DNA from: Clostridioides difficile
Lineage (GTDB): Bacteria; Bacillota; Clostridia; Peptostreptococcales; Peptostreptococcaceae
Direction of reading: 5' to 3'
NCBI GenBank assembly: GCA_024919175.1
Contig: CP103804.1
Coordinates: forward strand, 2,976,001 to 3,040,000
Length of the DNA: 64,000 nucleotides
Shown: positions 1-8,776 of the stretch, one piece after another
Numbering within the stretch: position 1 is the first letter of the stretch
Layout: every line of letters starts with the position of its first letter
Program-made: the position numbers and the translations under genes
Notes under the pieces: generated by a model
Databases searched by the model: none
What the model saw: only the letters and a program-made list of their open reading frames with translations
Told to the model about the DNA's origin: nothing

Positions 1-492
1 AAGTGGTATTAATTTACATATAGTAGAAATTGTTTGTATAGCTCCTCCAGTTTTTGAACCCAACATATTCAGCCCTGCAACTATTACTATAATTCCAATT
101 GCTATTGGAAGTAATAATGATGAATTACCAATTAAAGCTGATGCTTGCTCTCCAAATATGACACCTAATGCTGCCATCATACCAGGATAAAATAATACAA
201 TTTGCATCCATCCAGTTAAAAATCCTAATTTATCTCCATAAATCTCTTTTATATATACCATCATTCCACCAGTTTTTGGTATTGCAACTGATACCTCTGC
301 AGCTGTAAGCCCAGCTGTTATAGTTATGATTCCTGCTATTAACCATGCCAATATACCAAGTCCTGGAGCTCCTCCAGTTAATGTATACACTGCTTGTGGT
401 TTAAAAAATACACCTGCTCCTATTACTGAACCTACAACAGTTGATAACGCTGCAGATACGCCAAGAGTCTTTTTTAGCTCACTATTTCCCAT
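1..492 (-). CDS. APC-family amino-acid permease, N-terminal part (cut by window edge)
   Basis: The visible 164 residues are the N-terminal half of a membrane amino-acid transporter of the APC superfamily. Residues near 10-45 carry the Gly-rich first-helix pattern VVGSVIGAGVFFKPQ typical of the substrate site, followed by hydrophobic helices (GLGILAWLIAGIITI, LTGWMQIVLFYPGMMAALG). The ATG at 492 follows an AGGAGG-type ribosome site. The C-terminus lies beyond base 1. It points the same way as the his operon but is separated from it by about 740 bases and a strong hairpin, so it is probably its own transcript. The substrate cannot be read from sequence. Confidence 0.88.
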   Translation of the reverse strand, partial: MGNSELKKTLGVSAALSTVVGSVIGAGVFFKPQAVYTLTGGAPGLGILAWLIAGIITITAGLTAAEVSVAIPKTGGMMVYIKEIYGDKLGFLTGWMQIVLFYPGMMAALGVIFGEQASALIGNSSLLLPIAIGIIVIVAGLNMLGSKTGGAIQTISTICKLIPL

Positions 493-1158
493 TTTTTTCC
501 TCCTACTTCATCCTATTTAATTTTAAATTCACAGTTATATAAGCATTTACCATGCCAATATTATAGAAAAATAGTTTTTATTATTTATTAAAATAAAAAT
601 TAAAAATCCAAATCTGATGATACTTCCTTCATAACAGTTAAATTGTTTTATATCTAAATATTCATTTGTTGCTTCAGATAGATTACATCCATAAGTTAAA
701 ACTAATTTAAATCTTTTGCAACAAAATTTCACTGTTTTTCAAAACATTTTATTATATTTATATAATTTGTATTTTATTAATAATTTTTTTTGACGGAATA
801 GTATCGTTTTTATTTATTTTATAGCTTATTTTATAGTAATAAATAATTTAACAATTTATTATAACCCAAATTAAACCATAAATCAAAACTAATATTTTAA
901 TTTTTAATAAAAAATAAAATATTAGTTTTGAAAGCGTTTGCTTTTTATTAAAATTTAGCTCCTTTAACCTTAAAATATATCCTTTTTAAGGCCATAATAT
1001 TCAATATAAAAATTAATTTAAAATTATTCTTCTTAAATATTAATTAGATAATCATATTTTTTTCTAAAATAAATAATGTATTATAATCGTTTTATTAATA
1101 AATTGTATACATAATAAACTCAAGTAAGAATCCTGTAATTTTACTCTACAAGATGAAA
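493..1158. other. Gene-free AT-rich stretch upstream of the permease
   Basis: No convincing gene is visible. A 61-codon leftward open frame (547-732) lacks a good ribosome site and recognisable features. The stretch presumably holds the permease promoter and contains one long perfect hairpin, listed separately at 883-931. Confidence 0.5.
883..931. other. Orphan 17-bp perfect inverted repeat
   Basis: The arms at 883-899 and 915-931 are perfectly complementary across a 15-base A/T loop. It is not followed by a clear T-tract in either direction and no gene ends next to it. It may be a terminator-like or protein-binding structure upstream of the permease. Confidence 0.5.
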
Positions 1159-1216
1159 TAGAAAATAAGAAAGTATACCATTTTTCCGAAAAAACGGTAT
1201 ACTTTCTTATTTTCTA
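1159..1216 (-). terminator. Long hairpin terminating the his operon
   Basis: The arms at 1159-1179 and 1196-1216 form a perfect 21-bp stem, immediately downstream of the hisIE stop codon. The leftward side is U-rich. This is the only strong hairpin between hisIE and the permease. Confidence 0.75.
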
Positions 1217-1232
1217 TCAGTCTATTCTTATT

Positions 1233-1901
1233 CTATTTTCTTCTTTTAATTAATTCTTTTTTTATTTCATCAATTTCAACATCTTTTTCTATCATTAAAA
1301 CTAATGTGTGGTACACTAGGTCACTAATTTCATAAATAAGTTCACTTTTATCTTCATTTTTTGAAGCTATAATTACTTCACTACTTTCCTCTCCAACTTT
1401 TTTAAGAATTTTATCCAGACCTTTGTCAAAAAGATAGTTAGTATAAGACCCCTCAATAGGATTGTTTTTTCTTTCATTTATTAAATCATATAATTCTTTT
1501 AATGTATTTTTTTGTACTTCAAGGTCAATTTGATTAGTATCATCAAATAAATCTCTATAAAAACAAGAATAATTACCTGTATGGCAAGCTACACCTGTTT
1601 GTTCAACTAAAAGTAATATTGTATCTACATCACAATCATAAGAAATCTTGACTACTTTTTGAATATTTCCAGATGTCTCACCTTTAGTCCATAGTTCTTG
1701 TCTACTTCTACTAAAGTAACAAGCTATTTTTTCTTTTAAAGTTTTCTTTATAGATTCCTCATTCATATATGCTAACATCAATACATCTTTACTCATTACA
1801 TCTTGAACAACAGTAGGAACTAATCCTTTATCATCAAATTTAACATTTTTTATAAATTCTTCAAGTTCTTCACTACACACATTATTATAGTTATCATTCA
1901 T
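1233..1901 (-). CDS. hisIE: Bifunctional phosphoribosyl-AMP cyclohydrolase / phosphoribosyl-ATP pyrophosphatase
   Basis: This protein catalyses steps 2 and 3 of histidine synthesis in the cytosol. Residues about 20-115 are the HisI cyclohydrolase domain with SRSRQELWTKGETSGN, the metal-binding YDCDVD and the Cys motif ACHTGNYSCF. Residues about 135-222 are the HisE pyrophosphohydrolase helical domain with the GEESSEV motif. Fusion of the two is usual, and 222 residues fits a complete fusion. It is the last gene of the operon, 28 bases after hisF, and is followed by a long hairpin. Confidence 0.96.
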   Translation of the reverse strand: MNDNYNNVCSEELEEFIKNVKFDDKGLVPTVVQDVMSKDVLMLAYMNEESIKKTLKEKIACYFSRSRQELWTKGETSGNIQKVVKISYDCDVDTILLLVEQTGVACHTGNYSCFYRDLFDDTNQIDLEVQKNTLKELYDLINERKNNPIEGSYTNYLFDKGLDKILKKVGEESSEVIIASKNEDKSELIYEISDLVYHTLVLMIEKDVEIDEIKKELIKRRK

Positions 1902-1929
1902 TTTTCCAATCTCCTTATAGATATTTAAT

Positions 1930-2688
1930 TTACAATCTTACTTCTACACCCATTTCTTTTAAATACTTCTTTAAATCATTTATTTTTATCTCTCCAAAAT
2001 GAAAAACAGATGCTGCTAAAATTCCATCTACATTGGATTCTTTGACTGCTTCATAAAAATCTTCCATCTTCCCAGCCCCTCCAGATGCTATAACAGGTAC
2101 ATTTACTAAAGAAGTTATTTTTGACAACAACTCTATATCATATCCATTTTTCATTCCATCTTCATCCATGCTATTTACAACAATCTCTCCAGCTCCAAGT
2201 TCAACACCTTTAACTGCCCATTTAATTGCATCTAAATCTGTTTTTTCTCTTCCACCCTTTATATATACACTCCATGAGCCTTCTTCATTTTTTTTTGCAT
2301 CTATTGATAAAACTACACATTGTGCACCAAACTTTAATGAAGCTTCTCTTATTAATTCAGGATTTTTTACTGCTGATGAATTTATAGAAACTTTATCAGC
2401 ACCTTTTCTTAAAATATTAGTAAAATCTTCTAATTTATTTACTCCTCCACCTACACAAAATGGTATATTTATATTTTCTGCAACTTTAGATACAAATTCT
2501 AAAGATGTCTTTCTATCTTCATTTGATGCAGTTATATCATAAAATACAAGTTCATCTGCACCACAGTCACTATAAAATTTTCCAAGAACTTCTGGACTAT
2601 CAACATCCACTATATCTGTAAACTTTTTCCCCTTTACAACTCTTCCATTTCGTACATCTAGACATGGTATTATTCTCCTAGTAAGCAT
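1930..2688 (-). CDS. hisF: Imidazole glycerol phosphate synthase, cyclase subunit
   Basis: HisF partners with HisH to convert PRFAR and ammonia into imidazole glycerol phosphate and AICAR. The 252 residues form one (beta/alpha)8 barrel. The catalytic Asp sits in IPCLDVRNGRVVKG near residue 11 and the second acid in VNSMDEDGMKNGYD near 176. The phosphate loops CVGGGV and VIASGGAG are intact. The start overlaps the 3' end of hisA by 19 bases, which suggests translational coupling. Confidence 0.97.
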   Translation of the reverse strand: MLTRRIIPCLDVRNGRVVKGKKFTDIVDVDSPEVLGKFYSDCGADELVFYDITASNEDRKTSLEFVSKVAENINIPFCVGGGVNKLEDFTNILRKGADKVSINSSAVKNPELIREASLKFGAQCVVLSIDAKKNEEGSWSVYIKGGREKTDLDAIKWAVKGVELGAGEIVVNSMDEDGMKNGYDIELLSKITSLVNVPVIASGGAGKMEDFYEAVKESNVDGILAASVFHFGEIKINDLKKYLKEMGVEVRL

Positions 2689-3392
2689 AGTTGTTGAGCC
2701 TCCTTAAAGTCTATCTTCTTATCATAAAGTGCTTTACCTATTATTGCTCCATACAAGTTCATATTTTTAAGTTTTTTGATGTCCTCAATAGAAGTCACGC
2801 CTCCAGAAGCAATAACATTTAAAGATGTCTCTTTTGAGATTTTTTCATATATATCAAAGTTTGGACCTTGAAGCATACCATCTTTTGATATGTCTGTATA
2901 AACAATAGTTTTTACTCCTATTTTTTCAAGTTGTTTGCATAAAGTCAAAGAATCTACATTACTTACAACTTCCCAACCTCTAACTGCTACCTTTCCATCT
3001 TTAGCATCAATTGAAACAACAATTTTCTCTTGATACTCATTAACCAATTCTTCAACTAACTCCATATTTTCAATTGCTATGCTTCCAAGTATAACTCTAG
3101 TAACACCTGCTTTTATCAAACTTTGAACTTTTTCCTTGTCTCTAACCCCTCCACCTACTTGAATAGGTATTTTTATATTGTTTGCTATATTTTCAATCGT
3201 TTTTGTATTTACGCCAAATTCACTTCTAGCTCCATTTAAATCTACTATATGTATATATTCTGCACCTTCATTCTTCCATTTATATGCTACCTCTAATGGA
3301 TTATCATAATATACATTTACTTTATCAAAATCACCTTGAGTTAATCTTACACACTTGTTATCCTTTATATCTATTGCTGGAAATATTATCAT
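2670..3392 (-). CDS. hisA: ProFAR isomerase
   Basis: HisA isomerises ProFAR to PRFAR, step 4 of the pathway. The 240-residue half-barrel-repeat protein has the first catalytic Asp in FPAIDIKDNKCVRL and the second in YTDISKDGMLQGPN. The phosphate-binding loops are IQVGGGVRD and VIASGGV. It overlaps hisH by 4 bases and hisF by 19, in a tightly packed operon. Confidence 0.97.
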   Translation of the reverse strand: MIIFPAIDIKDNKCVRLTQGDFDKVNVYYDNPLEVAYKWKNEGAEYIHIVDLNGARSEFGVNTKTIENIANNIKIPIQVGGGVRDKEKVQSLIKAGVTRVILGSIAIENMELVEELVNEYQEKIVVSIDAKDGKVAVRGWEVVSNVDSLTLCKQLEKIGVKTIVYTDISKDGMLQGPNFDIYEKISKETSLNVIASGGVTSIEDIKKLKNMNLYGAIIGKALYDKKIDFKEAQQLCLLGE

Positions 3393-3994
3393 TTTATCAT
3401 CTCCCCATATGCTCTTAATATATTTAAACCTACTTCTCCACTTTTTTCAGGATGAAATTGTATACCATATACATTATCTTTTCTAACTATAGCTGGAATT
3501 TTCTTCTCATACTCTGAAAAAGCAACAAGCTCCTCATTTGATGAATTTGCATAATATGAATGAACAAAGTATACATAATCGTCTTCTTTAATATATTTAA
3601 GGATATCATCATTTTTCTTATTAAATTTTAGATTGTTCCATCCCATATGCGGAACTTTTAAACTTATATCCATTTTATCAATACTACCTTCTATAAGACC
3701 TAACCCTTCATACTCCCCATATTCATAGCTTTTTTCATAAAGTAATTGCATGCCTAGACATATGCCTATCAAAAACTTTCCCTTTGACACATGTTCTTTT
3801 ATTATGGGTACCAAATCTAGTTTATTTAAAGCATTTATAGAATCTCTAAAAGCTCCAACACCTGGAAGTATTAGTGAATTTGCTTCCTTTATTTCATTTA
3901 AATCGTTAGAAATTTTAGTTTCTATTCCAGCCTTTTTAAAACCTCTGGATACAGAATCTATATTTCCTAGACCATAATCTACTATTATATTCAT
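3389..3994 (-). CDS. hisH: Imidazole glycerol phosphate synthase, glutaminase subunit
   Basis: HisH is a class I glutamine amidotransferase that supplies ammonia to HisF. The nucleophile Cys is in GICLGMQLLYE near residue 80, and the His-Glu pair is in IQFHPEKSGEVG near 181. The oxyanion region LILPGVGAF is present. The length of 201 residues is normal. It overlaps hisA by 4 bases and follows hisB by 2. Confidence 0.97.
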   Translation of the reverse strand: MNIIVDYGLGNIDSVSRGFKKAGIETKISNDLNEIKEANSLILPGVGAFRDSINALNKLDLVPIIKEHVSKGKFLIGICLGMQLLYEKSYEYGEYEGLGLIEGSIDKMDISLKVPHMGWNNLKFNKKNDDILKYIKEDDYVYFVHSYYANSSNEELVAFSEYEKKIPAIVRKDNVYGIQFHPEKSGEVGLNILRAYGEMIK

Positions 3995-3996
3995 TT

Positions 3997-4575
3997 TTAT
4001 AATACCCCCTTTGAAGATGCAATTTCATTGGAAATTACTTCACTACCTTCTTTCAATGCTCTTGCAAGTGCTTTAAAAATACTTTCTATTTTGTGATGGT
4101 CATTTTCTCCATACAAAAGATTAATATGTAAAGTTACTCTAGATTCATTTACAAAAGCTCTAAAAAATTCTTTAAAACACTGTGTACTCATGCTACCAAT
4201 CATTTGAGTATCAAACTTTGCATTAAATACAAGATATGGTCTGTTGCTTATATCAATCGATACCATGGATAAAGATTCATCCATAGGTATGTAGATAGTA
4301 GAATATCTTCTTATTCCTTTTTTATCTCCTAAAGCGTTTTTAAACGCCTCTCCTATAGCTATACCTATATCCTCCACACTATGATGGTCATCTACATATA
4401 TGTCTCCTTTACAAATAACCTTTAAATCAAACTTGCCATGAAACGCCATTAAAGTAAGCATATGGTCTAAAAATCCAATTCCAGTATCTATTTCAGCTTT
4501 TCCAGTACCATCAATGTTTAGTTCTACTAAAATCTGTGTTTCAAGTGTATTTCTTTCTATCTTCCAAATTCTCAT
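3997..4575 (-). CDS. hisB: Imidazoleglycerol-phosphate dehydratase
   Basis: HisB dehydrates imidazole glycerol phosphate to imidazole acetol phosphate. This is the monofunctional form of 192 residues, without the histidinol-phosphatase domain found in enterobacterial HisB. Metal-binding His motifs appear as GFLDHML, DDHHSVEDIGIAIG and ENDHHKIESIFKALARAL. An AGGAG site lies 8 bases before the ATG. It sits between hisC and hisH with 2-base gaps. Confidence 0.97.
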   Translation of the reverse strand: MRIWKIERNTLETQILVELNIDGTGKAEIDTGIGFLDHMLTLMAFHGKFDLKVICKGDIYVDDHHSVEDIGIAIGEAFKNALGDKKGIRRYSTIYIPMDESLSMVSIDISNRPYLVFNAKFDTQMIGSMSTQCFKEFFRAFVNESRVTLHINLLYGENDHHKIESIFKALARALKEGSEVISNEIASSKGVL

Positions 4576-4577
4576 AC

Positions 4578-5627
4578 TTAATTCTCCTTTTGAAAAATAT
4601 CTTTTATAGCGTTTACAAACATAATATTTTCTTCTTTATCACCAATTGTAACTCTATAATAATTTTCTAGTTTTCCACTAAACTTTCTTATTAGTACTCC
4701 TCTATCAATAAGCTTTTGTGATAAATTTTCTATTTCAGAGTAAAATAATATAAAGTTTGCTTGTGATTCATACACTTTGATACCTATATCAATCATTTCT
4801 TTATATAATTTTGCTCTTTCTTTTTTTACTTCACTTATATAAGACTTAACTACTTCTTTATTTTTCAATGCTCTTGTAGCAATGAAATCTGACAATGAAT
4901 TTAAGTTATATGGAGGTCTTACCTTCTCAACAGAGTTTATCAAACTACTATTAGATAACATATATCCTGTTCTTATCCCAGCCAATCCAAATGCCTTTGA
5001 TAGTGTTCTAAGGACGATTAAGTTTTCATATTCAAAAACATTCTCTAACATGCTTTCTTCCCCAAAATCCATATATGCTTCGTCTAAAACTACTAAACTG
5101 TTAGTTGAGTTTAAAAGTTTTATTATCTCTTCTCTTTTAAGTATTGTCCCTGTTGGATTATTAGGATTACAAACAATTACTATCTTTGGATTACTTTCTT
5201 TTACTTTTTCAATTACATAATCTATATTTATAACTAAATTTTCATCACTCTCAACACCTATAAACTTTGAACCATTTATCTGACTGTATATAGAGTACAT
5301 GCTAAAACTTGGAGAAAAACTTAATATTGTTTCATCTTTATCTACAAAAGTATGTATTATCAAATCAATTATTTCACTTGAGCCATTTCCTACTAAAAGA
5401 TTTTTCTTACTCACTCCAGAAACATCTATGTAATTTATTATAGACTCTTTTAAATCACTATAAGAATCTTCAGGATATAAATTTAAATCTATATCACTAT
5501 CTCCAAGTTCTTTAACAAGATATTTAAACAATTTTTTACTTCCTTCATTTGCATCAAGCTTTACCTTACAATTTACATGATTTGGTTCGTATCCCTTTAG
5601 CTCTCTTATACTTTCTTTTTCTCTCAA
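4578..5627 (-). CDS. hisC: Histidinol-phosphate aminotransferase
   Basis: This is a PLP-dependent class I/II aminotransferase converting imidazole acetol phosphate to histidinol phosphate. The PLP lysine is in RTLSKAFGLAGIRTGY, the N-P-x-G-T element is NPNNPTGTI, and VLDEAYMDFG carries the conserved Asp. It is 349 residues long, with a C-terminal FRVTIG-like strand (YYRVTIGDKEEN). The 33-base gap to hisG leaves no room for hisD, which lies in this neighbourhood in many clostridial his operons. Confidence 0.95.
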   Translation of the reverse strand: MREKESIRELKGYEPNHVNCKVKLDANEGSKKLFKYLVKELGDSDIDLNLYPEDSYSDLKESIINYIDVSGVSKKNLLVGNGSSEIIDLIIHTFVDKDETILSFSPSFSMYSIYSQINGSKFIGVESDENLVINIDYVIEKVKESNPKIVIVCNPNNPTGTILKREEIIKLLNSTNSLVVLDEAYMDFGEESMLENVFEYENLIVLRTLSKAFGLAGIRTGYMLSNSSLINSVEKVRPPYNLNSLSDFIATRALKNKEVVKSYISEVKKERAKLYKEMIDIGIKVYESQANFILFYSEIENLSQKLIDRGVLIRKFSGKLENYYRVTIGDKEENIMFVNAIKDIFQKEN

Positions 5628-5660
5628 TTTAAACCTCTCCTTGTCAATTTTAATTATATT

Positions 5661-6287
5661 TTAGTTATCAATTTCCTTAAACAAGCGAATTATATTTTGA
5701 ATTTGTTCATACTTAAATCTATAACTAGCTCTATTTGATATAATCCTAGCACTTATATCACATATATTTTCTAATATTTCAAGACCATTTGCTTTAAGTG
5801 TATTGCCTGTTTCAACTATATCAACAATTACATCTGATAAACCTACTATTGGAGCTAGTTCAACAGAACCATTTAGTTTTATTATTTCAATTTTTTGACC
5901 TTTTTCTTTAAAATATTTTTTTGCTATGTTTGGATACTTCGTTGCTACTTTTAGATATTCATCCTTTCTATAGATGCTATCTCCCTTTAGCCCTGCTACT
6001 GCAAACTTACATTTTCCAAAACCTAAATCATATATTTCATATACATCTGTTTCATTTTCTAAAATAGTATCTTTCCCTGCTATACCAAGGTCAGCAACTC
6101 CTTTTTCAACATACGTAACCACGTCCGATGGTTTTACATGTATATATATGATTTTATTTTTTTCATCTTTAAAAATTAGCTTTCTTGTATCAGTATCTAT
6201 ACTCTCCCCCAATCCCATTTTTTTAAATTTTTTAAATGATTCCCCTTCGATTCTTCCCTTTGCCAATGCTATAGTTAAATAATCCAA
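5661..6287 (-). CDS. hisG: ATP phosphoribosyltransferase, short catalytic form
   Basis: HisG catalyses the committed first step of the pathway, ATP plus PRPP to phosphoribosyl-ATP. At 208 residues it is the short form that lacks the C-terminal regulatory domain and needs HisZ. It shows the N-terminal IALAKGRI, GIAGKDTI and the PRPP-binding VDIVETGNTLKANGL. hisZ lies 21 bases upstream, consistent with the hetero-octameric HisGZ enzyme that histidine inhibits. Confidence 0.96.
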   Translation of the reverse strand: MDYLTIALAKGRIEGESFKKFKKMGLGESIDTDTRKLIFKDEKNKIIYIHVKPSDVVTYVEKGVADLGIAGKDTILENETDVYEIYDLGFGKCKFAVAGLKGDSIYRKDEYLKVATKYPNIAKKYFKEKGQKIEIIKLNGSVELAPIVGLSDVIVDIVETGNTLKANGLEILENICDISARIISNRASYRFKYEQIQNIIRLFKEIDN

Positions 6288-6308
6288 AATAATACCTCCT
6301 TTTCAATC

Positions 6309-7253
6309 TTACTTATGTACATACTTCATTAACTCATCAACACTTAGTGTAAATCCAATAGCTGGAATTTCTTTTCCATACTCTTTAGTTAGAGAATCAT
6401 ATCTTCCACCACTTAAAATCTCTTTATATGAGTCTGGATAGTACCCTCTAAACATAACTCCTTCATAGTAATCAAGCATTGTAATCATTGATAAGTCAAA
6501 TCTAGCTTTATCTAAAAAATTGCATTCCTCAATTAAATCATTTATTTGTTTTAACTCTTCAAGTGCTTGTTTCATCTTATCATTACAGTAGAATTTTTGT
6601 GCCTTTTCAATAACATTATATAGATTACCTTGAAAATTTAAGATATTTGATAATAATTCTTTTACATCATTTTTAATTTTTAAATCTTCAATATATACTT
6701 TTAATTCATGATTATTTTTTGTATATAATAAGTTTTTAATTTGATTTTCACAAGTCTTATTTAATTTTAATTCCTCTAATAGTCCATTAATATATTTACT
6801 ACTCCCAACCTCTAAAATGAAATTGTTATTGTACTTTTCAAGTATTTTAAGAGCCAATTTCACCACTTCTCTATCTGCTTCTACAGAAGATTCTCCTAAA
6901 TACTCACAACCTATCTGTCTTATCTCCTTTATTCCAACTGTATTCTTATTTTTATATATAGATGAATTATAGAAAAGTTTAAGTTTTAAACCCTCCTCCC
7001 ATCTTGGTATGAGACTTTTTATTATACTTGTAGTTATATCAGCTCTTAACACCATTACTCTTCCATTTACAACCTTTACCATAGATTCTTTTGGAATTTT
7101 ACTATTTATATTTGTAAATTCATCATATTCTTCAAATAATTGTGGTTCTATTTGAAAATATTCTTCATCTAAGAAGAGCCTGTCTATTTCTCTTTTTAAT
7201 TTGTATCTTTTTTTAGAATAAATAACTTCATCTTCAATCCTTAAAAATTTCAT
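6309..7253 (-). CDS. hisZ: ATP phosphoribosyltransferase regulatory subunit
   Basis: HisZ is a paralogue of histidyl-tRNA synthetase without aminoacylation activity, and it activates short HisG and senses histidine. The 314 residues show class II synthetase-like elements (VNGRVMVLRADITTSI and GGRYDSLTKEYGKEIPAIGFTL near the C-terminus) but no anticodon-binding domain. It is the first structural gene of the operon, with a GGTGAG ribosome site, about 50 bases downstream of the attenuator terminator. Confidence 0.92.
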   Translation of the reverse strand: MKFLRIEDEVIYSKKRYKLKREIDRLFLDEEYFQIEPQLFEEYDEFTNINSKIPKESMVKVVNGRVMVLRADITTSIIKSLIPRWEEGLKLKLFYNSSIYKNKNTVGIKEIRQIGCEYLGESSVEADREVVKLALKILEKYNNNFILEVGSSKYINGLLEELKLNKTCENQIKNLLYTKNNHELKVYIEDLKIKNDVKELLSNILNFQGNLYNVIEKAQKFYCNDKMKQALEELKQINDLIEECNFLDKARFDLSMITMLDYYEGVMFRGYYPDSYKEILSGGRYDSLTKEYGKEIPAIGFTLSVDELMKYVHK

Positions 7254-7304
7254 ACTCTCACCCTTTTCATTAAAATTACTCTTACATTTGCAAATTTAAA
7301 ATAA

Positions 7305-7413
7305 TAAAAAAGCCATATAGGCTTTATACCTATATGGCTATAATTTTCTTTTAAAATTACTTCCCATCATAGATACAAGACCAATTACACTAAAAACAGG
7401 GCTTGTGTCTATG
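7305..7413 (-). promoter_or_regulatory. his operon attenuator: pause/antiterminator region and intrinsic terminator
   Basis: In leftward order, RNA 7413-7402 pairs with 7379-7368 in a 12-bp stem with one mismatch. It is followed by a perfect 11-bp stem (7339-7329 with 7321-7311) and a U-run at 7310-7305, an intrinsic terminator just before hisZ. The His-codon segment of the leader peptide can also pair over about 10 bases with the segment around 7375-7366, giving mutually exclusive structures. This fits ribosome-mediated attenuation by histidinyl-tRNA shortage. The pairing scheme was read by eye, not folded. Confidence 0.82.
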
Positions 7414-7426
7414 AATCAATTTCATA

Positions 7427-7501
7427 TTACAATCCCTTTAATCTATGATGATGGTGATGATTTAATTTTATATTTAATTTTTCCACATTTAATCTCACCA
7501 T
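7427..7501 (-). CDS. hisL: his leader peptide with five consecutive His codons (24 aa)
   Basis: The short frame reads MVRLNVEKLNIKLN, then HHHHH, then RLKGL and stop. A strong AGGGGG-type ribosome site lies 9 bases before the ATG. A run of codons for the operon's own product, followed by alternative hairpins and a terminator, is the hallmark of a transcription attenuation leader. The peptide is presumably only a sensor. The symbol hisL is used by analogy with enterobacteria. Confidence 0.85.
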   Translation of the reverse strand: MVRLNVEKLNIKLNHHHHHRLKGL

Positions 7502-7780
7502 GATAATTTCCCCCTAAATATTTTTTATTAATATTCTAAATTTACAGTTTTTTTATTACTATTAATAATAATATATTTTTCAAAAATTGGCAATAGTTAT
7601 TTAGAAATTTAAATAAAATATTTTATATGGTTTTTTATTTGTACAGTTAGATATTTAATCTTTACTTAATTTGGAAATTTTGTGTATAAAAAATGAAATT
7701 TCGGGAAAAATTGTAATAATTTAAAAAAACTTATTAAAATATAGTATAATAAGTATATCTTAATGTAAAGGGATGATTTT

Positions 7781-7957
7781 ATGTATAAATATGATGACTA
7801 TGTAAATTTAACAAATGATTTAGATTTGCCTGTAGAAATTAGAAATAAATGTGTTAGAATTGTTAGTGTGTCAGAGAATTTAGAGGATATAATTATAGTA
7901 CATAAATTCAAACTATATGTCGTAAATGAGAAGTACATTAAAGGAATTATGGAATAG
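7781..7957 (+). CDS. Small hypothetical protein, 58 aa
   Basis: The frame begins MYKYDDYVNLTNDLDL and ends KYIKGIME. It has a promoter-like TATAAT at about 7745-7750 and an AAAGGGATG ribosome site before the ATG. It is followed by a strong terminator at 8019-8071. There are no transmembrane segments or recognisable motifs; the protein is mostly charged with a short hydrophobic strand. I do not recognise a family. Confidence 0.6.
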   Translation: MYKYDDYVNLTNDLDLPVEIRNKCVRIVSVSENLEDIIIVHKFKLYVVNEKYIKGIME

Positions 7958-8018
7958 ACATTTTGAATATGCTATTTTTATCAACAAGTTATTATAAATA
8001 TAATTTAATATTTATAAT

Positions 8019-8071
8019 AAGGAACTGTCTTATATATAATAGAAGATACATTCTATATAAGACAGTTCTTT
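8019..8071. terminator. Bidirectional terminator between small ORF and hemolysin III gene
   Basis: The arms at 8019-8036 and 8053-8070 are nearly perfectly complementary. A T-run follows on the + strand and A-rich bases precede, so it can serve both the rightward small ORF and the leftward hemolysin III gene. Confidence 0.85.
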
Positions 8072-8122
8072 TTATTTTCTTCATTGTAGAATTTTTAGTA
8101 TCAATTAACTGGATTCTTTAAA

Positions 8123-8776
8123 CTACAAAACATACAATAAAACAGCTAAAAAGTGGAATAAAGAGCCTAACATAATAAAAATATGAAATATCTCATGAAA
8201 TCCAAATTCAGGACTTATGTTTGGCTTCTTAATAATGTAAATAACTGCGCCTATAGAGTAAGATACACCTTCCATTATTAATAAGTTAAGACAATCCTTA
8301 GGAATTGAATTAAATGCATTTATATCAAATACAATTGCCCATCCCATAAGTAAATATAGACTTGTAGACAACCATCTAGGTGCATCCATCCAAAATATTT
8401 TTATTACTATACCAATAAATGCAACTATCCATATTGCTGTAGTAAATATTATTCCCTCTTCTTTTTGCATAAAATACAAGCATATTGGTGTATATGAACC
8501 AGCAATCAATACATAAATCATTGCATGGTCTACTTTTCTGAAAAATAATTCTTGTTCTGGCGTCCCTTTTAAAAAATGATAATATGAGCTTGCACTATAA
8601 AGAGCAATTAATGATAGTCCAAATACAGACACGGAAACTATCATCAAAAAAGAAGTTTGTTGTAAAGATATAGATTGAAAAATTAAAATTATAGTAGCTA
8701 TAAGAGATAAACAAGCTCCTATAAAATGGGTTAAACTACTTATTGGGTCCCTACCCTTTAAAAAAAATTGATACAT
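8123..8776 (-). CDS. Hemolysin III / PAQR-family membrane protein
   Basis: This 217-residue integral membrane protein belongs to the hemolysin III (YqfA/TrhA) branch of the PAQR superfamily. Signature elements are the N-terminal DPISSLTHFIGA, the SSYYHF segment near residue 64, the DHAMIYVLIAGSYTPIC motif near 88 and the C-terminal FHEIFHIFIMLGSLFHF. Together these supply the conserved His/Asp cluster expected to bind metal. About seven hydrophobic segments are visible. The physiological role in clostridia is not established. It stands alone between a terminator and a divergent gene. Confidence 0.92.
   Translation of the reverse strand: MYQFFLKGRDPISSLTHFIGACLSLIATIILIFQSISLQQTSFLMIVSVSVFGLSLIALYSASSYYHFLKGTPEQELFFRKVDHAMIYVLIAGSYTPICLYFMQKEEGIIFTTAIWIVAFIGIVIKIFWMDAPRWLSTSLYLLMGWAIVFDINAFNSIPKDCLNLLIMEGVSYSIGAVIYIIKKPNISPEFGFHEIFHIFIMLGSLFHFLAVLLYVL

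Noticed and set aside
547..732. 61-codon leftward frame upstream of the permease
   Set aside because: There is no ribosome site, no recognisable features, and it lies in AT-rich intergenic DNA.
2168..2542. 124-codon rightward frame inside hisF
   Set aside because: It is a shadow of hisF on the opposite strand; hisF has clear catalytic motifs. Similar shadows in hisB-hisH, MATE, feoB and tail genes were left out for the same reason.
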